A DNA stretch of 64,000 nucleotides from NCBI RefSeq assembly GCF_030817495.1, contig NZ_JAUSZK010000001.1:2273001-2337000 (forward strand), given 5' to 3'. This stretch comes from Streptomyces sp. V3I7 (GTDB taxonomy: Bacteria; Actinomycetota; Actinomycetes; Streptomycetales; Streptomycetaceae). The notes beneath the pieces were generated by a model. It made no database searches and had not been told where the DNA came from. It saw only the letters and a list, made by a program, of their open reading frames with translations. The position numbers were made by a program, and so were the translations under genes. Below are positions 18,580 through 27,691 of the stretch, one piece after another (positions within the stretch are counted from its first letter, which is position 1; each line of letters opens with the position of its first letter).

Positions 18580-20559
18580 TCAGTGCGCGTGTCCGCTCGC
18601 GGCCGGGGCCGGCGCCGCGTTCTTCACCGCCAGCGGGAGCAGCTTCTTGCCCGTGGGGCCGATCTGGATGTGGGTGTCCATCTGCGGACACACGCCGCAA
18701 TCGAAGCACGGCGTCCAGCGGCAGTCCTCGACCTCGGTCTCGTCGAGGGCGTCCTGCCAGTCCTCCCAGAGCCAGTCCTTGTCGAGGCCCGAGTCGAGGT
18801 GGTCCCAGGGGAGGACCTCCTCGTAGGTGCGCTCGCGGGTGGTGTACCAGTCGACGTCCACGCCGAGCGGCTCCAGGGCCTTGTCGGCGCAGGCCATCCA
18901 GCGGTCGTACGAGAAGTGCTCGCGCCAGCCGTCGAAGCGGCCGCCGTCGTCGTAGACCGCGCGGATGACGGCACCGATGCGGCGGTCACCGCGGGAGAGC
19001 AGGCCCTCGACGATGCCGGGCTTGCCGTCGTGGTAGCGGAAGCCGATCGAGCGGCCGTACTTCTTGTCGCCGCGGATCTTGTCCCGGAGCTTCTGCAGGC
19101 GGGCGTCCGTCTCCTCCGCCGAGAGCTGCGGGGCCCACTGGAAGGGCGTGTGGGGCTTGGGGACGAAGCCGCCGATGGAGACCGTGCAGCGGATGTCGCC
19201 GGAGCCGGAGACCTCGCGGCCCTTCTGGATCACGCTCATCGCCATGTCGGCGATCTGCAGGACGTCCTCGTCGGTCTCCGTGGGCAGGCCGCACATGAAG
19301 TACAGCTTCACCTGGCGCCAGCCGTTGCCGTAGGCGGTGGCGACCGTGCGGATCAGGTCCTCCTCCGAGACCATCTTGTTGATGACCTTGCGCATGCGCT
19401 CGGAGCCGCCCTCGGGGGCGAAGGTGAGGCCCGAGCGGCGGCCGTTGCGGGTCAGCTCGTTGGCCAGGTCGACGTTGAAGGCGTCGACGCGGGTGGAGGG
19501 GAGGGACAGACCGATCTTGTCCTCCTCGTAGCGGTCCGCGAGACCCTTGGCGATGTCGCCGATCTCGGAGTGGTCCGCGGAGGACAGGGAGAGGAGGCCG
19601 ACCTCTTCGAAGCCGGTCGCCTTGAGGCCCTTGTCGACCATGTCGCCGATGCCGGTGATCGAGCGCTCACGCACCGGGCGGGTGATCATGCCCGCCTGGC
19701 AGAAGCGGCAGCCGCGGGTGCAGCCGCGGAAGATCTCGACCGACATGCGCTCGTGGACGGTCTCGGCGAGGGGGACGAGGGGCTGCTTGGGGTAGGGCCA
19801 CTCGTCCAGGTCCATGACGGTGTGCTTGGACACGCGCCACGGCACGCCCGACCGGTTCGGGACGACGCGGGCGATGCGGCCGTCGGCGAGGTACTCGACG
19901 TCGTAGAACGCCGGGATGTACACGCTGCCGGTCTTGGCCAGGCGGAGGAGGACCTCCTCGCGGCCGCCGGGGCGGCCCTCCGCCTTCCACTCGCGGATGA
20001 TCTTCGTCATGTCGAGCACGGCCTGCTCGCCGTCGCCGATGATCGCCGCGTCGATGAAGTCCGCGATCGGCTCGGGGTTGAAGGCCGCGTGGCCGCCGGC
20101 CAGGACGATCGGGTCGTCGATCGTGCGGTCCTTGGACTCCAGCGGGATGCCGGCCAGGTCCAGGGCCGCGAGCATGTTGGTGTAGCCCAGCTCCGTGGAG
20201 AAGGACAGGCCGAACACGTCGAAGGCCTTCACCGGGCGGTGGCTGTCGACCGTGAACTGCGGCACGCCGTGCTCACGCATCAGCGCCTCCAGGTCCGGCC
20301 ACACGCTGTACGTGCGCTCGGCGAGGACGCCCTCCTGCTCGTTCAGTACCTCGTAGAGGATCATGACGCCCTGGTTGGGCAGACCGACCTCGTACGCGTC
20401 GGGGTACATGAGCGCCCAGCGCACGTCACAGTCGGCCCAGGGCTTGACGGTGGAGTTGAGCTCTCCGCCGACGTACTGGATCGGCTTCTGCACATGCGGG
20501 AGCAGAGCTTCGAGCTGCGGGAACACAGACTCCGCGGACTCGGCGGCTTCGGCAGGCAT
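18580..20559 (-). CDS. TIGR03960-family B12-binding-like radical SAM protein
   Basis: 659 residues from ATG 20559 (MPAEAAESAESVFPQLEAL). The N-terminal ~250 residues contain the cobalamin-binding-like fold (YPDAYEVGLPNQGVMILYEV); the radical SAM cluster motif CTRGCRFC lies near residue 280. The C terminus has CRWTPCFDCGVC, four more cysteines (about 625-637) that could bind another cluster. The family is uncharacterised; members are genetically linked to DUF2344 proteins (here 11167-12012). The frame is open upstream to 20778, but that extension overlaps the CYTH-CHAD gene and is Arg-rich junk. The terminator at 18526-18558 closes the unit. Confidence 0.9.
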   Translation of the reverse strand: MPAEAAESAESVFPQLEALLPHVQKPIQYVGGELNSTVKPWADCDVRWALMYPDAYEVGLPNQGVMILYEVLNEQEGVLAERTYSVWPDLEALMREHGVPQFTVDSHRPVKAFDVFGLSFSTELGYTNMLAALDLAGIPLESKDRTIDDPIVLAGGHAAFNPEPIADFIDAAIIGDGEQAVLDMTKIIREWKAEGRPGGREEVLLRLAKTGSVYIPAFYDVEYLADGRIARVVPNRSGVPWRVSKHTVMDLDEWPYPKQPLVPLAETVHERMSVEIFRGCTRGCRFCQAGMITRPVRERSITGIGDMVDKGLKATGFEEVGLLSLSSADHSEIGDIAKGLADRYEEDKIGLSLPSTRVDAFNVDLANELTRNGRRSGLTFAPEGGSERMRKVINKMVSEEDLIRTVATAYGNGWRQVKLYFMCGLPTETDEDVLQIADMAMSVIQKGREVSGSGDIRCTVSIGGFVPKPHTPFQWAPQLSAEETDARLQKLRDKIRGDKKYGRSIGFRYHDGKPGIVEGLLSRGDRRIGAVIRAVYDDGGRFDGWREHFSYDRWMACADKALEPLGVDVDWYTTRERTYEEVLPWDHLDSGLDKDWLWEDWQDALDETEVEDCRWTPCFDCGVCPQMDTHIQIGPTGKKLLPLAVKNAAPAPAASGHAH

Positions 20560-20632
20560 CTCGCGAACCTTCGTGAGCTGAGGACAGGGGTGACCATCAA
20601 GCGTAACCCGCTCGGCGGCCTCCCCCGACCGC

Positions 20633-22144
20633 TCAGACGGACGCCCCCGCCTTGATCTCCGCCCAGGTCCCGGGCAGCTCCGCCTCGTCCGCCGCCGCCC
20701 GCTGCTCCTCGCGGCCGTACAGCACGCCGTAGGTGAAGGTGCTCTCCCCCACCGCGTGCGCCACGGCGGACAGCTCACGCAGCGCCTCGCGGGCCAGCAC
20801 GCTGTCCTGGTGGTCGCCGAGCAGCTTCTGCAGGGACTTCATCGCCTTGGTCAGGGCCGCGGCCGGGTCACCGAGGACCGGGGTGGCCGCCTCCGCCGCG
20901 TACCGGGTGCGCTTGGCCTTCTTGCGGGCCTCGTGCAGGCCGAGGTCGCGGTCGCGGCCGGGCGGCAGGTCGATGGCCCGCTCGACGAGGGCGGAGAGCT
21001 TCGCGAAGTCCTTGCGTACGGCCTTGGCGATCACCTTCGCCGGCTTCTTCGCGGCCGTCTTCCGCAGGGGCGGGTCGGCGAGCAGGGCGTCGAGGGTGTC
21101 GAGCAGCGTCAGATAGCGGTGGGAGTCGAGGACGCCGGTCAGCCGGCGGCGGGATCCGCCGCGGCGGACCTTGGACCAGGTGCGCAGCCGGGTGCGGACG
21201 GGCCCGGCGACCAGGGTGCGGGGCAGGGCGTCGAGGGCCGTCGCGATGCGCTCGGTGAGCACCTCGCGGTCGCGGTCCACGCCGAGTTCGGTCGCCAGCC
21301 ACTTGAGCTCCTCGCCGATCGGGTCGGTGACGGCGCGGTCGAGGATGGTGCGGTACGAGCGGAAGGTGCTGCGCAGCCGGCGGGTGGCGACGCGCATCTG
21401 GTGCACGGAGTCGAACTCGTCGCGCCGGACGGCCGGATCGAGTTCGACGATGGCGTCGCGCTGGGCGCGGACGTAGGCGAGGACATGGTCGCCGGCGGTC
21501 ACGTCCGCCGCGCCCTTCCCTGCCTCACTCCCCTTCTCCTTTCCCTCCGGGGCGGTCTCGGCGAGCGCCCGCGCCAGTTTCGACGACGAGCCGGAGCGCC
21601 GTACGCCCGCCTTGCGCAGCCGCTTCTCCACCTTGTCGAGGATGTCCGTGCCGATCCCCTCTGCGGCCTCCACCTCGATCTCGGTCCACTGGACGGTGGC
21701 GCCGCCCCCGCCGAGCCGCTCGGCCGTGACGGCGTCCTCGCTGACCTCGGCGAGCAGCGTGCCGTCGGCGTCGACGAGGTGGTGCACGTCGCGGGCGGAC
21801 AGGAGCCGGACCACGGGCACCAGCTCGGCGTCGCGGACCCGGGAGCGCACCAGCGCGGCGAGCGCGGGCGGAACGGTGTCGGAGAGCGGCGCCCTGATCT
21901 CGTCCCGGACGTCGGCCGCGACGGGAAGCTTGAGATGCCAGCCCTCGTCGGAGCCGCCGGTGCGCCGGCGCAGGGTGACGGAGTGGGCGGCCAGGCGTTC
22001 GTCGGCGGTGTCGTAGTAGGTGGCGTCCAGTTCCATGACGCCCTTGTCCAGCACGGCCGCCACCCCACCGACCCCGGCCAGGTCAGGCAGCCCGCTCTCA
22101 TCGGCTTCGTACTTGCGCTCGATCTCGCGTTTCGTATCCGCCAT
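20633..22144 (-). CDS. CYTH and CHAD domain protein
   Basis: 503 residues. The CYTH domain (~1-200) opens with the signature REIERKYE (ExExK). A triphosphate tunnel fold is expected, possibly binding polyphosphate or nucleoside triphosphates. The CHAD domain (~225-490) is helical and rich in conserved His/Arg/Lys (VHQMRVATRRLRSTFRSYR); CHAD binds polyphosphate. The pair is common in Actinobacteria and commonly located near polyphosphate granule or rod-shape genes. Enzymatic activity is not established for this fusion. It begins 97 bp from the rodA stop, beyond a terminator, and ends 73 bp before the radical SAM start on the same strand. Confidence 0.88.
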   Translation of the reverse strand: MADTKREIERKYEADESGLPDLAGVGGVAAVLDKGVMELDATYYDTADERLAAHSVTLRRRTGGSDEGWHLKLPVAADVRDEIRAPLSDTVPPALAALVRSRVRDAELVPVVRLLSARDVHHLVDADGTLLAEVSEDAVTAERLGGGGATVQWTEIEVEAAEGIGTDILDKVEKRLRKAGVRRSGSSSKLARALAETAPEGKEKGSEAGKGAADVTAGDHVLAYVRAQRDAIVELDPAVRRDEFDSVHQMRVATRRLRSTFRSYRTILDRAVTDPIGEELKWLATELGVDRDREVLTERIATALDALPRTLVAGPVRTRLRTWSKVRRGGSRRRLTGVLDSHRYLTLLDTLDALLADPPLRKTAAKKPAKVIAKAVRKDFAKLSALVERAIDLPPGRDRDLGLHEARKKAKRTRYAAEAATPVLGDPAAALTKAMKSLQKLLGDHQDSVLAREALRELSAVAHAVGESTFTYGVLYGREEQRAAADEAELPGTWAEIKAGASV

Positions 22145-22172
22145 GAACTGAATCTACAGAGGAGTACGGAAT

Positions 22173-22217
22173 GAGGGGAGGGTGCCCGGCGGACGCTCGG
22201 CCGGGCACCCTCCCCTC
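22173..22217 (-). terminator. Terminator at the end of the mre-mrd-rod cluster
   Basis: 18-bp perfect inverted repeat (GAGGGGAGGGTGCCCGGC) with a 9-nt loop, 24 bp downstream of the rodA stop. Confidence 0.9.
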
Positions 22218-22241
22218 GTTGCGAAGGGCTCTTGTGAAGAC

Positions 22242-23438
22242 CTACGCCGACAACGGCCGCTGCACCTTGATCGATTGCAGCAGGCCCACGGCCACCCATA
22301 CCGCGAACATCGACGAGCCGCCGTAGGAGACGAAGGGCAGGGGAAGGCCGGTGACCGGCATGATGCCGAGGGTCATGCCGACGTTCTCGAAGGTCTGGAA
22401 GGCGAACCAGGCGACGATTCCGGCGGCGACGATCGTGCCGTACAGCTCGGTCGTCCCGCGGGCGATGCGGCAGGCGCGCCACATGACGACGCCGAGGAGG
22501 GCGATTATCAGGCCCGCGCCCAGGAAGCCCAGTTCCTCGCCGGCGACGGTGAAGACGAAGTCCGTCTGCTGTTCGGGGACGAACTGGCCGGTGGTCTGGG
22601 AGCCGTGGAAGAGGCCGGCGCCGGTGAGGCCGCCGGAGCCGATGGCGATGCGGGCCTGGTTGGTGTTGTAGCCGACGCCCGCCGGGTCGAGCTTGGGGTT
22701 GGCGAAGGCCGCGAAGCGGTTGATCTGGTAGTCGTCCAGGATGTGCAGCTGCCACACCGCGATGGCGCCGAGCGCGCCGGCGGTGATCAGGCCGAAGACC
22801 CAGCGGTTGGAGGCGCCGGAGGCGAGCAGCACGCCGAGGATGATGATCACCATGACCATGACCGAGCCGAGGTCGGGCATCAGCAGCACGATCAGGATCG
22901 GTACGGCGGCCAGGCCCAGGGCCTGAAGGACCGTGCGGTGGTCGGGGTACTTCTTGTCGCCGGCGTCGACGCGCGCCGCGAGGAGCATCGCCATGCCCAG
23001 GATGATCGTGATCTTCACGAACTCGGAGGGCTGGAGCGAGAAGCCGCCGCCGAACACGATCCACGAGTGGGCGCCGTTGACGGTGGAGCCGAGCGGGGTG
23101 AGCACCATCAGGATGCCGAGCAGCGAGAGGCCGTAGAGGATCGGCACGGCGTTGCGCAGGGCGCGGTGGCCGAGCCAGATCGTGCCGATCATCAGGACGA
23201 GCCCGATGCCGGTGTTCATGAAGTGCCGGATCAGGAAGTAGTACGGGTCGCCCTGGTTGATCTCGGTGCGGTTGCGGGTCGCGGAGAAGACCAGTACCGA
23301 GCCGATCGTCGACAGGGCGATGGCCGCGAGGAGCATCGGCCAGTCCATGCGGCGGGCCACCGAGTCGCGGGCGAAGAGCCGTGTCCAGCCGGCCCGCTGG
23401 GGTCCGTATCCGGGGACGGAGAAGGTGTTGCCGGTCAT
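22242..23438 (-). CDS. rodA: SEDS-family peptidoglycan polymerase RodA
   Basis: 398 residues, about ten TM segments. The SEDS signatures GAHSWIVFGGGFSLQPSEF (~125-143), GSGGLTGAGLFHGSQT and PVTGLPLPFVSYGGSS (near the C terminus) are all present, with the essential Asp in the LDDYQINR/periplasmic loop. It polymerises lipid II with its cognate class B PBP, encoded immediately upstream (4-bp overlap, 23435-23438, so the two are translationally coupled). In Streptomyces the cluster acts mainly in aerial hyphae and spore-wall synthesis. Confidence 0.95.
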   Translation of the reverse strand: MTGNTFSVPGYGPQRAGWTRLFARDSVARRMDWPMLLAAIALSTIGSVLVFSATRNRTEINQGDPYYFLIRHFMNTGIGLVLMIGTIWLGHRALRNAVPILYGLSLLGILMVLTPLGSTVNGAHSWIVFGGGFSLQPSEFVKITIILGMAMLLAARVDAGDKKYPDHRTVLQALGLAAVPILIVLLMPDLGSVMVMVIIILGVLLASGASNRWVFGLITAGALGAIAVWQLHILDDYQINRFAAFANPKLDPAGVGYNTNQARIAIGSGGLTGAGLFHGSQTTGQFVPEQQTDFVFTVAGEELGFLGAGLIIALLGVVMWRACRIARGTTELYGTIVAAGIVAWFAFQTFENVGMTLGIMPVTGLPLPFVSYGGSSMFAVWVAVGLLQSIKVQRPLSA

Positions 23439-25684
23439 GCGGGCGTCCTCCGGTTTCCCCGCCTGCGCGGTCGCCTGCGGGTGTCGCGGTTGCCCGTGCC
23501 GGGCGAGGGGGCGGTCGAGGCGGGCTGCGAGCCGTCCGGGGCGGGTGAGCCCGAGGGGGCCGGGCGGACGTCCTTGGCCGGGTCCTCGGAGACCTTCGGG
23601 GACTTGATCGTGCCGTCGGTGCGGACCTTCGGCAGGCTCTTCTCCGGCTCGGGCAGCAGCGCCTTCTTCGGGTCGATCTTGCCGTCGGGCTGGACGCCGT
23701 ACATCGCGCTGTAGATGTTGCGCACGGCCTCACCGGAGGCGCCGGAGCCCGTACCGGCCTGGGAGATGGTCATGATGACCGAGTAGTCCTTGGAATACGT
23801 GGCCAGCCAGGACGTGGTCTGCTTGCCGTAGACCTCGGCGGTACCGGTCTTGGCGTGCAGCGAGATCTTGTCCTGCGGCCAGCCGTTGAACTTCCAGGCG
23901 GCGGTACCGCGGGTGACGACGCCCGCGAAGGCGTCGTGCATGCCCTTGAGAGTGGCCTTGCTGACCGGGAGCCTGCCGTGCGGCTGCGGCTTGATCTCCT
24001 GCACGTGCTTGCCGTCGGGGCTGACGACCGCCTTGCCGATGCTCGGGGTGTACATGGTGCCGCCGTTGGCCACGGCGCCGTAGATCACGGCCTCCTGGAT
24101 CGGCGTGACGAGTGTGTCGCCCTGGCCGATGGAGTAGTTGATCGCGTCACCCTCGCGCATCTTGTTGCCCTCGAGGCAGTTCTCGTACGCGATCTTCTCG
24201 ACGTAGGAGCCGTTCTTCTTGCCGGACTTGCACCAGGCGTCCTTGTTGGCCTTCCAGTAGTCGAGCTTCCACTTGCGGTCGGGGACGCGGCCGGTGACCT
24301 CGTTGGGGAGGTCGACGCCGGTCTCCTTGCCGAGGCCGAACTGGTGGGCGGTCTTGTAGAACCAGTCCTTGGGCTGGCCCTTCTTCGGGTTGATGCCGCC
24401 GTCGCGCTTCCACTCCCGGTCCGCGAGGCCGTAGAAGACGGTGTCGCAGGAGACCTCGAGGGCGCGGTTGAGCGGGATGGGGCCGAAGCTCTCCCCCTCG
24501 AAGTTCTTGAAGACCTGGCCGCCGACGGAGTACGAACTGGTGCAGGGGTAGCGGCCGTTGAAGGGGTAGCCGGCCTGGACGGCGGCCGCCGTCGAGACGA
24601 CCTTGAAGGTCGAACCGGGTGCCGCCTGCCCCTGGATGGCCCGGTTGAGCAGCGGGTAGTCGGACTTCTTGCCGGTGAGGGCCTTGTAGTCCTTGGCGGA
24701 GATGCCGCCGACCCAGACGTTCGGGTCGTACGTCGGCGCGGACGCCATGGCGACGATGCGGCCGGTCTTGGCCTCCATCACGACGACGGCGCCGGAGTCG
24801 GCCTTGTAGTTCTCGCCGGTGATCTTGTCGTACTGCTGGCGGGCGACTTTCATCGCGTGGTCCAGCTCGTACTCGGCGACGCGCTGGACACGGGAGTCGA
24901 TGCTGGTGACCAGGTTGGAGCCGGGCTGGGCGGCGTCCGCCTCGGCCTGGCCGATGACGCGCCCGAGGTTGTCGACCTCGTAGCGGGTGACGCCGGCCTT
25001 GCCGCGCAGCTCCTTGTCGTACTGCCGCTCCAGCCCGGAACGGCCGACCATGTCGGAGCGCAGGAACGGCGAGTCGGTGTCCTCGGCCTTGGTGATCTCC
25101 TCGTCGGTGACCGGCGAGAGGTAGCCGAGGACCTGCGAGGTGTTGGACTTGCCGGGGCTCGGGTAGCGGCGCACGGCCTCCGGTTCGGCGGTGATGCCGG
25201 GGAAGTCCTCGCCACGCTCACGGATCTGGAGGGCCTGCTTGGCGGTGGCCTCGTCGGTGATCGGGATCGGCTGGTACGGCGACCCGTTCCAGCAGGGCTG
25301 CGGGGTCTTGGCGTCGCACAGCCTGACCTTCTGCATGACCTCCGTGGGGCTCATGCCGAGGACGCCGGCCAGCTTGGCGAGGACGGCCTTGCCGTCGTCG
25401 TGTTGCTTCAGCAGGTCCGTGCGCGAGGCGGAGACGACCAGCCGGGTCTCGTTGTCGGCGAGTGCCACGCCGCGCGCGTCGAGGATCGAGCCGCGGGGCG
25501 CGGGCTGGACGACCTGCTGGACGTGGTTGCCGGAGGCCTCCTTCTGGTACTCCGCGCCCTGGCGGACCTGGAGGTACCACAGGCGGCCGCCGAGGGTGCC
25601 GAGCAGGGAGAAGACGAGGATCTGGATGACGACGAGTCGGATCTGGACTCGTGGGGTCCGTCCGGTCTCGGGAATATTGGTCAC
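23435..25684 (-). CDS. mrdA: Class B penicillin-binding protein 2
   Basis: 749 residues from a GTG at 25684. An N-terminal TM anchor (VQIRLVVIQILVFSLLGTLG) leads into a PBP dimerisation domain. The transpeptidase domain carries the acyl-enzyme Ser in APGSTFKV (~residue 356), YSIGQGD and the KTGTAEVYGK motif (~610). The C-terminal ~80 residues are a Pro/Ser-rich tail ending in a basic cluster, beyond the normal PBP2 length of ~630-700. It cross-links peptidoglycan with RodA. Overlapping 4 bp with rodA; 113 bp separates it from mreD, containing a small GGTACGAG/CTCGTACC hairpin (25726-25744). Confidence 0.95.
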   Translation of the reverse strand: MTNIPETGRTPRVQIRLVVIQILVFSLLGTLGGRLWYLQVRQGAEYQKEASGNHVQQVVQPAPRGSILDARGVALADNETRLVVSASRTDLLKQHDDGKAVLAKLAGVLGMSPTEVMQKVRLCDAKTPQPCWNGSPYQPIPITDEATAKQALQIRERGEDFPGITAEPEAVRRYPSPGKSNTSQVLGYLSPVTDEEITKAEDTDSPFLRSDMVGRSGLERQYDKELRGKAGVTRYEVDNLGRVIGQAEADAAQPGSNLVTSIDSRVQRVAEYELDHAMKVARQQYDKITGENYKADSGAVVVMEAKTGRIVAMASAPTYDPNVWVGGISAKDYKALTGKKSDYPLLNRAIQGQAAPGSTFKVVSTAAAVQAGYPFNGRYPCTSSYSVGGQVFKNFEGESFGPIPLNRALEVSCDTVFYGLADREWKRDGGINPKKGQPKDWFYKTAHQFGLGKETGVDLPNEVTGRVPDRKWKLDYWKANKDAWCKSGKKNGSYVEKIAYENCLEGNKMREGDAINYSIGQGDTLVTPIQEAVIYGAVANGGTMYTPSIGKAVVSPDGKHVQEIKPQPHGRLPVSKATLKGMHDAFAGVVTRGTAAWKFNGWPQDKISLHAKTGTAEVYGKQTTSWLATYSKDYSVIMTISQAGTGSGASGEAVRNIYSAMYGVQPDGKIDPKKALLPEPEKSLPKVRTDGTIKSPKVSEDPAKDVRPAPSGSPAPDGSQPASTAPSPGTGNRDTRRRPRRRGNRRTPA

Positions 25685-25797
25685 TGCGGCTGCCTCCCCC
25701 TCTCAGTGCGTGTACGGGTCGTGCGGGTACGAGGCGCTCGTACCGGTGTCGTGCGGGGCGCGGCGGCTGGGCCGGGCCGTGGTCGACTCCCGTGTGG

Positions 25798-26490
25798 TCA
25801 CAGCTTCTTGACCCCCTTGATGCGGCCGACGCGGGCGGTGCGGGTGCGGGCCTTGTTCTTCAGGGCGCCGAGTCCGCCGCGCTGGCCGCCGATACGCAGG
25901 CCGGTGCCGGCGGAGAGCCAGCCGGAGGAGATGTCGGTGCCCTTGGAGCCGGAACCGGCCTCCGCGAGGGGGTCGTTGTCGGCGCGCCGGGCCAGGGCCA
26001 TGATCCCGGGGACGACGAACGGTGCGAGCAGCAGGTCGTACAGGGCGGCGCTGAACAGCAGTCCGGCGAGGCCGACATGGCGGGCGGCGGTGTCGCCGAC
26101 GAGGGCGCCGACGAGCGCGTACAGCAGTGTCGAGCCGATGGCCGCGGCGACCACCACGACCATGGGGGCGGTCGCCGACTTGATGCGGCCGGTCTCGGGC
26201 TTGACCAGTCCGGCGAAATAGCCGATGACGCACAGCACCAGGGCGTAGCGGCCGGCCGCGTGGTCGGCGGGCGGGGCGAGGTCGGCGAGCAGTCCGGCGC
26301 CGAACCCGACGAGGGCGCCGCCGACCTGGCCGTACACCAGGGCGAGGCCCACGACGGTGAGCAGCAGCAGGTCGGGGACGGCGCCGGGGAGGTGGAGGCG
26401 GGCGAGGACGCTCACCTGCACCACCAGGGCGACGACGACCAGGGCGGTGGAGAGCAGGATCCGGTTGACACGCATGGGGGTTGAGCTCAC
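25798..26490 (-). CDS. mreD: Rod shape-determining protein MreD
   Basis: About 230 residues from a GTG at 26490. Five hydrophobic segments occur in the first ~165 residues (LLSTALVVVALVVQVSVLA, LLLLTVVGLALVYGQVGGAL, ...), the standard MreD layout; a basic cytoplasmic C-terminal extension of ~65 residues (RARTRTARVGRIKGVKK-like) is a Streptomyces feature. It links MreC to RodA/PBP2. Start uncertain: AGTAGGAG lies so close to the GTG that the ATG at 26475 (MRVNRILLS) may be used. Only 2 bp separates it from the mreC stop. Confidence 0.92.
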   Translation of the reverse strand: MSSTPMRVNRILLSTALVVVALVVQVSVLARLHLPGAVPDLLLLTVVGLALVYGQVGGALVGFGAGLLADLAPPADHAAGRYALVLCVIGYFAGLVKPETGRIKSATAPMVVVVAAAIGSTLLYALVGALVGDTAARHVGLAGLLFSAALYDLLLAPFVVPGIMALARRADNDPLAEAGSGSKGTDISSGWLSAGTGLRIGGQRGGLGALKNKARTRTARVGRIKGVKKL

Positions 26491-26492
26491 TC

Positions 26493-27521
26493 CTACTGCT
26501 GCTCGTCGGTGGCGGTCGTGTCGCTGGTCGGCTCGTCCGTGGCCGTGTCGTCGGTGGCGGAGTCGTCGGTCGCCGAGGTGTCACCGGACGACTCCTCGCC
26601 GGAGTTCGCCTGGGCGGACGGGGTGACCGTGACGGTGACCGTCGGGGTCGGGGTCGGCCTGGGCTTGGCCGGGAGCACCTCGTCGCGCGGGTCCTTCTTC
26701 GGGGCCTCGACGACGACACCGACGATGTCGAGCTGGGTGAAGTTGGCGAAGGGCCTGACGTACATGGTGCGGGTCAGGCCGCCGCCGGAGGGGTCGACGC
26801 GGGAGACGGTGCCGACCGGGACGCCGGGCACGAAGGGCTTGTCGGCCTGGGAACCGAAGGTGACCAGCCGGTCGCCCTTCTTCACCTCCGCCTTGCCGTT
26901 GAGGAGTTCGACGCGCAGCGCGCGGTCGCCCTGGCCGGAGGAGAAGCCGAGTTCGTCGCTGCCCTCCATCCGGGTGCCGACGGTGAAGTCGGGGTCGTTG
27001 GCGAGCAGGACGGTCGCGGTGTCGGGGCCGACGGTGGTAACGCGGCCGACCAGGCCGTCCCCGTTGAGGACGGTCATGTCGCGCCGGATGCCGTCGCCTG
27101 CGCCGGCGTCGATGGTGATGGTCCAGGAGAAGCCCTGGGCCGCTCCTATGGCGATGACCTGGGCGCCCTTGATGCCGTACTGCCCGTCACCGGCGAGCTT
27201 CAGCATCTTGTCGAGCTGGTGCAGCCTGCTGCGGTCGCGGTCCTTGCTGCCGAGCTTCGCCTTGAGAGCGGCGTTCTCCTTCTCCAGCAGGGCGAGCCGG
27301 TCATGGCGCTCTCCGGAGTCACGGACGGCGGAGACGGCGTTGCCGACGGGACTGACCGCCGACGACACTCCGTTCTCGATCGGACCGAAGACCGCTGCCG
27401 CGGCCTGCCGGGCACCGTCGACCGGGGAGTTCTGGCCGCCGCGGATATCCACCGTGATCAGCGCGAACGCGATGGCGATCAGCAGCACCAGAAGCAGCCG
27501 GCTCTCTTTCGTGTCCCTCAC
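26493..27521 (-). CDS. mreC: Rod shape-determining protein MreC
   Basis: About 342 residues from a GTG at 27521 reading (V)RDTKESRLLLVLLIAIAF, a single N-terminal TM anchor. A coiled coil follows (SGERHDRLALLEKENAALKAKL, ~65-85), then the beta-barrel domain of MreC (IGAAQGFSWTITIDAGAGDG, LVGRVTTVGPDTATVLLANDP). The C terminus is a Thr/Ser/Asp-rich disordered tail of ~60 residues. The frame extends upstream to a TTG at 27602 adding 27 residues (GLRFDFALAPIEGAS...), which could be real but lies where the promoter and mreB terminator are expected. MreC scaffolds the wall-synthesis enzymes outside the membrane. Confidence 0.92.
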   Translation of the reverse strand: MRDTKESRLLLVLLIAIAFALITVDIRGGQNSPVDGARQAAAAVFGPIENGVSSAVSPVGNAVSAVRDSGERHDRLALLEKENAALKAKLGSKDRDRSRLHQLDKMLKLAGDGQYGIKGAQVIAIGAAQGFSWTITIDAGAGDGIRRDMTVLNGDGLVGRVTTVGPDTATVLLANDPDFTVGTRMEGSDELGFSSGQGDRALRVELLNGKAEVKKGDRLVTFGSQADKPFVPGVPVGTVSRVDPSGGGLTRTMYVRPFANFTQLDIVGVVVEAPKKDPRDEVLPAKPRPTPTPTVTVTVTPSAQANSGEESSGDTSATDDSATDDTATDEPTSDTTATDEQQ

Positions 27522-27641
27522 GTGCGGCGGCCGTGCCCTTCCTCGTAGGAATGCGGAGGCCCCTTCGATGGGCGCGAGCGCGAAGTCGAAACGCAAACCC
27601 AAGGGGCCCGTTTGTGGGAGCTTATGCCTCTATATCAACGA

Positions 27642-27677
27642 TCCGCCGCACGAGGAGAGAACGTCTCGTACGGCGGA
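27642..27677 (-). terminator. Terminator/attenuator between mreB and mreC
   Basis: TCCGCCGCACGAG ... CTCGTACGGCGGA inverted repeat (one mismatch) 15 bp after the mreB stop on the minus strand. It suggests that mreB is partly transcribed alone and mreC has its own promoter. Confidence 0.65.
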
Positions 27678-27691
27678 ATCGAAGAGTTGTG

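Noticed and set aside
17257..20655. A 1132-codon plus-strand frame opposite the secreted protein and radical SAM genes
   Set aside because: Composition is typical of an antisense frame in high-GC DNA (runs of Arg/Val/Leu/Asp without motifs) and it lies across two clear minus-strand genes and a terminator.
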